Under the pieces are notes generated by a model, which saw nothing but the letters and a program-made list of their open reading frames with translations, did no database searches and had not been told where the DNA came from. A stretch of DNA of 64,000 bases from Comamonadaceae bacterium. GTDB lineage: Bacteria > Pseudomonadota > Gammaproteobacteria > Burkholderiales > Burkholderiaceae_C. How positions within the stretch are numbered: position 1 is the first letter of the stretch; each line of letters begins with the position of its first letter. Shown piece after piece: positions 1 through 6,662 of the stretch. A program made the translations under genes and the position numbers. The stretch is from contig CANGNS010000010.1 in assembly GCA_947455465.1 (NCBI GenBank), positions 51,031-115,030 of the forward strand, in the 5' to 3' direction.

Positions 1-723
1 GTGCTCGCGCTCGATAAAGCGCAGCAACTGGGTGGTGCCCTCGCGCTTTTCGACGATGGTGTAGCGGATATTGGGCCGGTCAAAGCTGCTGACAAAGGCG
101 CGTGCGTTTTCCAGTTGCAAACGCTCGAGCACGTCGGCGCGCGTGAGCGCATCGGCCGTGGCGGTGAGGGCCATGCGCGGCACGCCGGGGTAGCGCTCGT
201 GCAACACGGTCAGCGCGCGGTATTCGGGCCTGAAGTCGTGGCCCCATTGGCTCACGCAATGCGCCTCGTCAATGGCAAACAGGCTGAGCTGCCCGCGCTC
301 AAACAGCGCGTCGAGTTGGGCCAAAAAGCGCGGCGTGGTTACCCGCTCCGGCGCGGCGTACAAGAGCGTGATTTCGCCGCGCAGCAAGCGCTGCTCGACC
401 TGGTAGGCCTCCTCGCCGGCCAGGCTGGAGTTCAAAAACGCCGCGCTCACCCCGGCCTCGTGCAGCGCGCCCACCTGGTCGTGCATGAGCGCGATGAGCG
501 GCGAGATCACCACCGTAATGCCCTGGCCGGCGCGTTGGCGGGCAATGGCCGGTATTTGGTAACACAAGGATTTACCACCGCCGGTCGGCATAAGCACCAG
601 CGCGTCGCCGCCGCTGCCGACGTGCTCGATGATGGCTTCTTGGGGGCCGCGAAACGCGTCGTAACCAAAAACTTCCTGCAGGATGCGGAGATAAGACAAA
701 GCGGGTGAGGAAGTAAGCGTCAA
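1..723 (-). CDS. recQ: ATP-dependent DNA helicase RecQ (N-terminal part, cut by window edge)
   Basis: 3'-5' superfamily 2 DNA helicase acting in recombination and replication repair. The reverse strand reads a RecQ N-terminus: LQEVFGY and FRGPQEAII, Walker [25 protein letters not shown], a DEAH-type box [15 protein letters not shown], and RMALTATAD. About 241 codons are inside the window; the second RecA lobe, RQC and HRDC domains lie beyond base 1. There is no ATG before the Walker A motif. An in-frame TAG closes the frame upstream, so I chose the TTG at 723, which gives an N-terminus of normal length; another TTG at 699 is possible and no clear ribosome site decides. It lies 65 bases after comM on the same strand, so it may share comM's promoter. 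Product sure, start uncertain. Confidence 0.9.
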   Translation of the reverse strand, partial: MTLTSSPALSYLRILQEVFGYDAFRGPQEAIIEHVGSGGDALVLMPTGGGKSLCYQIPAIARQRAGQGITVVISPLIALMHDQVGALHEAGVSAAFLNSSLAGEEAYQVEQRLLRGEITLLYAAPERVTTPRFLAQLDALFERGQLSLFAIDEAHCVSQWGHDFRPEYRALTVLHERYPGVPRMALTATADALTRADVLERLQLENARAFVSSFDRPNIRYTIVEKREGTTQLLRFIEREH

Positions 724-788
724 AAAATGCCGAAAAAGGCGCAGTGCAGTGCGCTATTGTCTGTGCAAAGCGCTGGGGCCTTGCCGTG

Positions 789-2327
789 TCAAACGGTTTT
801 AAGCGCGCGCCTGTACTGCATGGCCTCGGCCACATGGGCCAAGGCGGTGGGTTCGGAGCCTGCCAAGTCTGCAATCGTGCGGGCAATCTTGAGGGTGCGG
901 TGGGTGCCGCGCGCAGACCAGCCAAGCTGGCGCGCCGCGTTTTGTAAAAACTTGGCGGCTGTTGATTCGAGCAGCACATGGCGGTCCAGGTCCTGGCCGG
1001 CCAGCGCCTGGTTAGGCGTGCCTTGGCGGCGCTCGGCCAGGGCGCGGGCCTGCGCGCAGCGGGCGCGGATGCTGTCGGTGGCCTCGCCCGGCGGGGCGTG
1101 CAGCAAGTCCTCGGGCGCCAGGGCGGGGACTTCGACGTGCAAATCAATGCGGTCCATCAGCGGCCCGCTGAGCTTGCCCTGGTAGCGGCTGACCTGGTCG
1201 GGCGTGCAACGGCAATGGCGTCCGCTGGCGCCCAAATAGCCGCAGGGGCAGGGGTTCATCGCCGCGATCAGCTGAAAGCGCGCCGGAAACTGCGCCCGCT
1301 GCGTCGCCCGCGCAATGGTGATGGTGCCGGTCTCGAGCGGCTCGCGCAGCGCCTCCAGGGCAGCGCGGGCAAATTCGGGCAGCTCGTCCAAAAACAACAC
1401 GCCTTGGTGCGCCAGCGAAATCTCGCCCGGCCGTGGCGGCGAGCCGCCGCCCACCAGCGCCACCGCGCTGGCCGAGTGGTGCGGGCTGCAGGTGGGGCGT
1501 TGGCCCCAGCGCGCAATATCAAAGCGGCCGCGCAGGCTGGCAATGGCTGCGCTTTGCAGCGCTTCGTCGGTTTGCATGGGCGGCAGCAAACCCGCAAAAC
1601 GCTGCGCCAGCATGGATTTGCCCGCGCCCGGCGGCCCGACAAACAGCAGGCTGTGCCCGCCAGCGGCTGCAATCTCCAACGCCCGCTTGGCGGCGAGCTG
1701 GCCTTTGACGTCGGCCATGTCCGCGACAGGCGGCGCGGCGCTGGGGCACACCGGCTGCACCCGGGACCAGCCCGCAGCGTCGGGGTCGGCGGGCGCCGGA
1801 TCGCCTGCGGGCGGCAAAAATTGCGCCACCACATCGCGCAACGTATGGGCGCAATACACCTGGGCGCCGGGCACCAGGGCCGCCTCCTGGGCGCTTCCAG
1901 GCGGCAGCACCAGGCTGATTTGCACCTGCGCGGTGTGCAGCGCCAGCGCCATGGCCAAAGCCCCGCGCACTGGCCGCAAACTGCCCGAGAGCGACAACTC
2001 GCCAGCAAACTCAAAGCGCGCCAGGCGCTGCCCGTCGATCAGCCCGCTGGCCGCCAAAATGCCTAAAGCAATGGGCAAATCCAGGCGGCCCGAGTCTTTG
2101 GGCAGGTCCGCTGGCGCCAAATTCACGGTGATGCGTTTGTTGTGCGGAAACTCAAACCCCGAGTTCTGTATGGCGCAGCGCACCCGCTCGCGCGCCTCTT
2201 TGACCTCGACGTCGGCCAAACCCACCAACGTAAAGCTGGGCAGGCCATTGGCCAAATGCACCTCGACGGTGACTTGCACCGCCTCCAGCCCGAGCAAAGC
2301 GCGGCTTTGCACCAAAGATAAACCCAT
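789..2327 (-). CDS. comM: YifB/ComM family Mg-chelatase-like AAA+ ATPase
   Basis: Cytoplasmic hexameric ATPase. ComM proteins drive branch migration during integration of transforming DNA. The 512-residue product has the normal YifB/ComM order: the ChlI-like N-domain (MGLSLVQSRALLG, VKEARERVR, NLAPADLPK), Walker A GPPGAGKS near residue 230, SPHHSAS, the EISLAHQGVLFLDELPEF Walker B region, AAMNPCPCG, LSGPLMDRIDLHV, and a C-terminal ARTIADL helix. The reading frame is open back to 2477, but I chose ATG 2327 because AGGGAG sits 6-7 bases before it and family members begin with the same M-x-L-S motif. A LexA-like box lies about 70 bases upstream, and recQ follows 65 bases downstream, suggesting a recombination unit. 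Confidence 0.93.
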   Translation of the reverse strand: MGLSLVQSRALLGLEAVQVTVEVHLANGLPSFTLVGLADVEVKEARERVRCAIQNSGFEFPHNKRITVNLAPADLPKDSGRLDLPIALGILAASGLIDGQRLARFEFAGELSLSGSLRPVRGALAMALALHTAQVQISLVLPPGSAQEAALVPGAQVYCAHTLRDVVAQFLPPAGDPAPADPDAAGWSRVQPVCPSAAPPVADMADVKGQLAAKRALEIAAAGGHSLLFVGPPGAGKSMLAQRFAGLLPPMQTDEALQSAAIASLRGRFDIARWGQRPTCSPHHSASAVALVGGGSPPRPGEISLAHQGVLFLDELPEFARAALEALREPLETGTITIARATQRAQFPARFQLIAAMNPCPCGYLGASGRHCRCTPDQVSRYQGKLSGPLMDRIDLHVEVPALAPEDLLHAPPGEATDSIRARCAQARALAERRQGTPNQALAGQDLDRHVLLESTAAKFLQNAARQLGWSARGTHRTLKIARTIADLAGSEPTALAHVAEAMQYRRALKTV

Positions 2328-2375
2328 GACCACTCCCTGAAAAAGTGCGCGCTCTGAAGATGCTGCGCGCAAATT

Positions 2376-2392
2376 TGCACCATTTGGGTGCA
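2376..2392. promoter_or_regulatory. NtrC binding site upstream of glnK-amtB
   Basis: The 17-mer TGCACC-N5-GGTGCA is a perfect match to the classical NtrC enhancer dyad. Its centre is about 100 bases upstream of the sigma-54 promoter of glnK, the usual enhancer distance. A weaker half-site, GGTGCA at 2471-2476, is closer to the promoter. Inferred role: NtrC-P activation of glnK-amtB under nitrogen limitation. It is only 2 bases from the LexA-like box that serves comM in the other direction. Confidence 0.8.
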
Positions 2393-2394
2393 AG

Positions 2395-2410
2395 CTGTAT
2401 TTATATACAG
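2395..2410 (-). promoter_or_regulatory. LexA-type SOS box upstream of comM
   Basis: CTGTATTTATATACAG is a 16-base dyad of the form CTGT-N8-ACAG with an A/T-only core, matching the proteobacterial LexA operator. It ends 68 bases before the comM ATG at 2327 and 172 bases before glnK, so comM is the more likely target. A second box of the same form, sharing the TTTATATACAG half, precedes radA at 28275. Binding by LexA is inferred, not shown. Confidence 0.72.
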
Positions 2411-2482
2411 CCATATTAGTGGATGAATGCGGTTTTGAAAAGGGTTTTGGGCCCCGGCGGTGCGCATTGGGGTGCATGAACT

Positions 2483-2498
2483 TGGCACGGCTTCTGCT
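2483..2498 (+). promoter_or_regulatory. Sigma-54 promoter of glnK-amtB
   Basis: TGGCACG-GCTT-CTGCT matches the -24/-12 consensus TGGCACR-N4-TTGCW with one mismatch (C for the first T of the -12 element). It ends 83 bases before the glnK ATG and lies downstream of a consensus NtrC enhancer, as expected for glnK-amtB operons. Confidence 0.8.
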
Positions 2499-2572
2499 AA
2501 ATGGTCTTGTCTCCCGATTCCGTGGAGCAGCGGCGCATGCACTGCGCTCGCTATCAACTTTTAAGAAGCTGA

Positions 2573-2920
<348 letters not shown>

Positions 2921-2944
2921 ACCCAGGCATTGAAAGGAAACACC

Positions 2945-4462
2945 ATGAAGAAGCTATTGATATCACTTGCCCTGGGTTGGGGCTTGCTTGGCGCAGGCTC
3001 CCTGGCGCTGGCCGAAGACGCGCCCGCGCCTGCTGCCTCGGCGGCTGCGGTTTCCGCACCGGCTGCTGCAGCGCCTGCCGCTGCCGCCTCAGAGGCGCCT
3101 GCTGCTGACGCGGCCGCCGCTGCACCAGTACCCAACAAAGGCGATACCGCCTGGATGATGACCTCCACCTTGTTGGTGATCATGATGGCCGTGCCTGGCC
3201 TGGCCCTGTTCTATGGCGGCTTGGTGCGCAGCAAAAACATGCTCTCGGTGCTGATGCAGGTCATGGTGACCTTCTCGCTGATCGTGGTGCTGTGGTTTAT
3301 TTACGGCTACAGCATTGCCTTTACCGAGGGCGGGCCCTTCTTTGGTGGCTTTGACCGGGTGCTGATGAAAGGCATTTGGGACAACGCGGCGGGCACCTTC
3401 GCACCCGCGGCCACCTTCAGCAAAGGCGTGTACATCCCTGAGATCGTGTTTGCAGCCTTCCAGGCCAGCTTTGCGGCGATTACCTGCACGCTGATCGTGG
3501 GCTCGTTTGCAGAGCGCATCAAGTTCTCGGCGGTGCTGATGTTCTGCGTGCTGTGGTTCACTTTCAGCTACGCACCGATCGCGCACATGGTCTGGTTCTG
3601 GATGGGCCCGGACGCGTACGCCAGCAAAGAGGTGGTGGATGCCATGAACGCCAAAGGCGGTTATCTGTGGCAAATGGGCGCGCTGGACTTTGCCGGCGGT
3701 ACCGTGGTGCATATCAACGCCGCTGTGGCGGGTCTGGTGGGCGCCTTCATGATTGGCAAGCGCATCGGTTATGGCAAAGAGTCCATGGCCCCGCACAGCC
3801 TGACCTTGACCATGGTGGGCGCTGCCCTGCTGTGGGTGGGCTGGTTCGGCTTTAACGCCGGCTCGGCACTCGAAGCCAATGGCTTTGCGGCCCTGGCCTT
3901 TATCAACACCTTTGGTGCGACCGCCGCTGCGGTGTTGGCCTGGTGCATTGGCGAGGCCTTGCTGCGCGGCAAAGCCTCGATGCTCGGCGCCGCCTCTGGC
4001 GCGGTGGCTGGCTTGGTGGCGATCACACCGGCTTGCGGCAACGTGGGCATCGGTGGTGCTTTGATCATCGGCTTCTTGTCGGGCTTTGCCGGCCTGTGGG
4101 GCGTCAGTGGCCTGAAGAAACTGCTGGGCGCTGACGACACCCTGGACGTGTTCGGCGTGCACGGCGTGTGCGGCATCTTGGGTGCGCTGCTGACTGGCGT
4201 GTTCAATTCGCCCGCCCTGGGCGGCCCCGGCTTTGTCGCCGACTGGGTGACGGCCACCGGCATCACCGCGGCAGACTATTCCATCTCGGCCCAGGTGCTG
4301 GTGCAGGCCAAAGCGGTGCTGCTGACGGTGGTCTGGTCGGGTGTGGTGTCGCTGATCTCCTACAAGATCGTGGACATGACCATCGGCCTGCGCGTGACCG
4401 AAGAGGAAGAGCGCGAAGGTTTGGACATCAGCTCGCACGGCGAGACGGCTTACAACCGCTAA
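2945..4462 (+). CDS. amtB: Ammonium transporter AmtB
   Basis: Trimeric inner-membrane ammonium channel/transporter. The 505-residue protein has a signal peptide (about residues 1-22, ending LALA), then an unusually long Ala/Pro-rich linker to about residue 65, then the 11-helix Amt core beginning at DTAWMMTSTLLV. The twin-His pore residues are seen in GGTVVHINAA and VFGVHGVCG, and GLALFYGGLVR is the Amt signature. The start at 2945 is chosen for the AAAGGAA ribosome site; the TTG at 2930 would lie between the ribosome site and the signal peptide. It is co-transcribed with glnK and followed by a strong terminator. The acidic C-terminal tail is consistent with GlnK contact. Confidence 0.96.
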   Translation: MKKLLISLALGWGLLGAGSLALAEDAPAPAASAAAVSAPAAAAPAAAASEAPAADAAAAAPVPNKGDTAWMMTSTLLVIMMAVPGLALFYGGLVRSKNMLSVLMQVMVTFSLIVVLWFIYGYSIAFTEGGPFFGGFDRVLMKGIWDNAAGTFAPAATFSKGVYIPEIVFAAFQASFAAITCTLIVGSFAERIKFSAVLMFCVLWFTFSYAPIAHMVWFWMGPDAYASKEVVDAMNAKGGYLWQMGALDFAGGTVVHINAAVAGLVGAFMIGKRIGYGKESMAPHSLTLTMVGAALLWVGWFGFNAGSALEANGFAALAFINTFGATAAAVLAWCIGEALLRGKASMLGAASGAVAGLVAITPACGNVGIGGALIIGFLSGFAGLWGVSGLKKLLGADDTLDVFGVHGVCGILGALLTGVFNSPALGGPGFVADWVTATGITAADYSISAQVLVQAKAVLLTVVWSGVVSLISYKIVDMTIGLRVTEEEEREGLDISSHGETAYNR

Positions 4463-4494
4463 ACCCTTGGCAGCCTGCGCTGCCATCGCAAGCG

Positions 4495-4529
4495 CCCCGC
4501 ACGACGCAAGTTGTGCGGGGTTGTTTTTT
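4495..4529 (+). terminator. Rho-independent terminator of glnK-amtB
   Basis: Perfect 8-bp stem CCCCGCAC / GTGCGGGG (4495-4502 and 4513-4520) with a 10-base loop, followed by a T-rich tract TTGTTTTTT. It starts 32 bases after the amtB stop. Confidence 0.85.
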
Positions 4530-4575
4530 GGGGCGGCACAATGCGCGCTGAACCAAACACCCACCGAGCCACCGC

Positions 4576-5532
4576 ATGAACCCACTTTTGAGCCCCGCCG
4601 CAGACCAGCCACCGCAAGCCGCCGCCTGGAGCCGCCTGGACGCGCTGCCCTATGAATTAGGCGAATCGCCGTTTTGGCATCCGCAAGAGCAGATGCTGTA
4701 CTGGATAGACATTCCCGGCAAAAAAATTCTGCGCATGCAAGCCGGCCATGGACCGGTGCAGGCCTGGGACATGCCTAGCGAGCCCGGCTGCATCGCGCCC
4801 GCGCAAGGCGGTGGATTGGTGATCGCACTGCGCCATGGGGTTTTCCGTGCGACCGGCTGGGGCGCCGCGCTAGAGCACCTGGTGACGCTGCCCTACGACA
4901 CCGCCACCGTGCGCGCCAATGACGGCAAATGTGATGCCTTGGGCCGCTTTTGGGTCGGCACCATCGACGAGACCAAAGCCCACGACGCGGCAGCGCTGTA
5001 TTGCATTGATGCGCGCAGCGGCACGCCTGCAGTCCACACCATGGCCGAGGGCGCTTTAACCGGTAACGGCATGGGCTGGAGCCTGGACGGGCGCAGCGCC
5101 TACTGGGCTGACACACCGCGCCACCTGGTGCACGGTTGGGACTATGAACCCGCCAGCAATACGCTCAGCGCACACCGCACACACCTGCAGTTCAACGCGA
5201 AGCCTGCCGATTGGGTGAGCGGTGACGCCCGCTACCAGGGCCGGCCCGATGGCGCGGCGGTGGACAGCCTGGGCAACTACTGGCTGGCCATGTTTGAAGG
5301 AGCCCGCATTTGCTGCTTCTCGCCAGCGGGCCAGATGCTGGCCAGCTACGCCACCCCGGCGCAGTGCCCGACCATGCCTTGCTTTGGCGGCTGGGATTTG
5401 AAAACCCTGTTTATCACCAGTGCCCGCCATGGCCGCAAAGACGATGAGCTGGCGCGATACCCGGATTCGGGCTGCGTGTTTTCTATGCGGGTGGATGTGC
5501 CCGGCCTACCGGTGCATTTTTTCGCGGATTAA
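4576..5532 (+). CDS. SMP-30/gluconolactonase/LRE family sugar lactonase
   Basis: Six-bladed beta-propeller, metal-dependent lactonase of sugar acid pathways, 318 residues. Family marks are the N-terminal [10 protein letters not shown] with the metal-binding Glu, the DIPGKKI strand, [15 protein letters not shown] with metal and substrate Asn/Asp, [11 protein letters not shown], and [14 protein letters not shown] near the C-terminus. The exact lactone cannot be read; L-arabinono-, glucono- or galactono-lactone are all possible. It stands alone between the amtB terminator and the vapBC remnant, with no sugar dehydrogenase or transporter beside it. The ribosome site is weak. Confidence 0.85.
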   Translation: MNPLLSPAADQPPQAAAWSRLDALPYELGESPFWHPQEQMLYWIDIPGKKILRMQAGHGPVQAWDMPSEPGCIAPAQGGGLVIALRHGVFRATGWGAALEHLVTLPYDTATVRANDGKCDALGRFWVGTIDETKAHDAAALYCIDARSGTPAVHTMAEGALTGNGMGWSLDGRSAYWADTPRHLVHGWDYEPASNTLSAHRTHLQFNAKPADWVSGDARYQGRPDGAAVDSLGNYWLAMFEGARICCFSPAGQMLASYATPAQCPTMPCFGGWDLKTLFITSARHGRKDDELARYPDSGCVFSMRVDVPGLPVHFFAD

Positions 5533-5549
5533 CGCAAGGCATAAGCCCT

Positions 5550-5792
5550 ATGCCGCCTCCAGCGTCCAGGGGTCGCAGTCAGGCTGTGCGTTTGCCTCTG
5601 GAATTCCGGTTCGATGTTGCGCAAGTGTTTATCCGCCATGACCCTGCCACAGGGGATGTCGTGCTCTCGCGAAAACCCGGCAACTGGCAGGGCTTGATGG
5701 ATGCGGTCGCCTTGAATGCGGGTGAAGATCTAGGTTTTGAACGGCACCAGAGGCAAACTAGGCGCGATCCATTTGCCCAAACCAAGCCATGA
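5550..5792 (+). CDS. vapB: VapB-type antitoxin (AbrB/MazE fold)
   Basis: Short 80-residue antitoxin of a VapBC pair. The DNA-binding AbrB part is recognisable by [15 protein letters not shown] and the following [18 protein letters not shown] strand; the C-terminal part would wrap the toxin. The N-terminal stretch before GRSQAV is Pro-rich instead of the usual short strand, but its length is normal. Its stop overlaps the vapC start (ATGA, 4 bases), the classic translational coupling. Because the partner toxin is truncated, this copy may be a surviving relic or a solitary antitoxin. Confidence 0.75.
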   Translation: MPPPASRGRSQAVRLPLEFRFDVAQVFIRHDPATGDVVLSRKPGNWQGLMDAVALNAGEDLGFERHQRQTRRDPFAQTKP

Positions 5793-6112
5793 ATCCCACC
5801 TATTTGCTAGATACCAATGTGGTCAGCCACATCATGCAAGGACGGGATAAAGAATTGCTGGCCCGCTTGGAAAAACTGCCTGTGGGGCAGGTGGCCCTAT
5901 CCAGCGTTACCTTGGCGGAGATCGAATACGGCCTACATCGCCGGGCGCAATCAGCCAAGCTCCGGCAGGCGCTGCAGCAAGTATTGCTGCACATGGATGT
6001 ATTGGCGTGGGACGCGCCAGCCGCCACTTGCTATGGTGAACTGTGCAGTTCGCTGGAGGCACAAGGCATTTACCCACACCCCGAGCAGCTCCTAAGCATT
6101 GAAATTTGGTAA
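5789..6112 (+). pseudogene. vapC: VapC PIN-domain toxin, C-terminally truncated
   Basis: The first 90 or so residues are a good VapC: YLLDTNVVSHI with the first catalytic Asp, LAEIEYGLHRR with the catalytic Glu, and the WDAPAATCYGEL helix. Family members continue for another 35-40 residues carrying the third and fourth acidic residues (MIAAHA and TND motifs). Here the sequence leaves the family after SSLEAQGI and stops after 107 residues, so the nuclease site is incomplete. The break point touches the end of a broken DUF2130 gene on the other strand, which suggests one deletion removed both 3' ends. Probably inactive. Confidence 0.78.
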
Positions 6113-6122
6113 AGCCGAAGCT

Positions 6123-6446
6123 TTACAGCGCGAGCGCGTCACGCTCTTTTTGCACATCGCTTAGCGCCTCTGTCACGGCCAGCTTGCGCGCAAGCTCACC
6201 CGCATCCAGCTTGGCCTTTAGTGCCTGTATTTCGGAGTCCTTGGCTACCGCAGACTTCTGCATCTCGCTGGCAACCTGCGCCTGGGCAAGCTCGAGGGTA
6301 TTGCGTTTGTCTTACTCGGCCAGTTCAAGGCGCTCATGCAACTGCTGCTAGAAGGCGCCGTCGCGAACTTGCTTCAGGATATCTGCATAGCCAGCCTCGT
6401 CGATTTTGAATGCTTTGCTGCAGTGGGGGCAGATGATTTCGTGCAT
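6123..6446 (-). pseudogene. DUF2130 (RmuC-like) gene remnant with two nonsense codons
   Basis: The reverse strand from ATG 6446 reads MHEIICPHCSKAFKIDEAGY, the zinc-ribbon N-terminus of DUF2130 proteins, then a coiled-coil stretch (QLHERLELAE, LAQAQVASEMQK, IQALKAKLDAGELARK, VTEALSDVQKERDALAL). The frame holds a TAG (at 6348-6350) and a TAA (at 6315-6317) and ends at a third stop at 6123. Intact relatives run to roughly 400 residues, so about three quarters of the gene is gone. The function of the family is not established; some members have a nuclease-like C-terminal domain, which is missing here. Clearly non-functional. Confidence 0.8.
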
Positions 6447-6662
6447 GTCTGTGCACCCTATTTTTGTTAGTTGTCGCCCAAACGGTGATTTGGTCAATCG
6501 AGATCGCTTGGTAAATAAAGCCCTACCCCTTTTTTCTTATACTGGCGGTGGCCGAGCAATACGAGGGCGGCATTAAACACGCAAACTGCCTGTCGTATCT
6601 GAAAGATCAGCGTAAGCTGCTATCCAAAACGTAGTAAAAGGATGAAACACACTTATTACTCT
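6447..6662. other. Gene-free stretch between DUF2130 remnant and res
   Basis: No complete gene is visible. On the plus strand from about 6542 a short open tail reads LAVAEQYEGGIKHANCLSYL and ends with tandem stops (TAG TAA at 6632-6637), like the last 30 codons of a lost gene that I do not recognise. The left part would hold the promoter of the DUF2130 gene. There is no hairpin with a T-run after the res stop. Confidence 0.4.

Noticed and set aside
1..708. Plus-strand open frame of 235 codons at the left edge
   Set aside because: It has no family features and lies opposite a clear RecQ reading frame, so it is a shadow.
2395..2410. The dyad at 2395 as a regulator of glnK
   Set aside because: It is far from the glnK sigma-54 promoter and matches LexA, not a nitrogen regulator; comM is nearer.
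3089..4612. Long minus-strand open frame opposite amtB
   Set aside because: Its His/Gln-rich composition is typical of the antisense frame of a GC-rich gene, and AmtB on the plus strand is certain.
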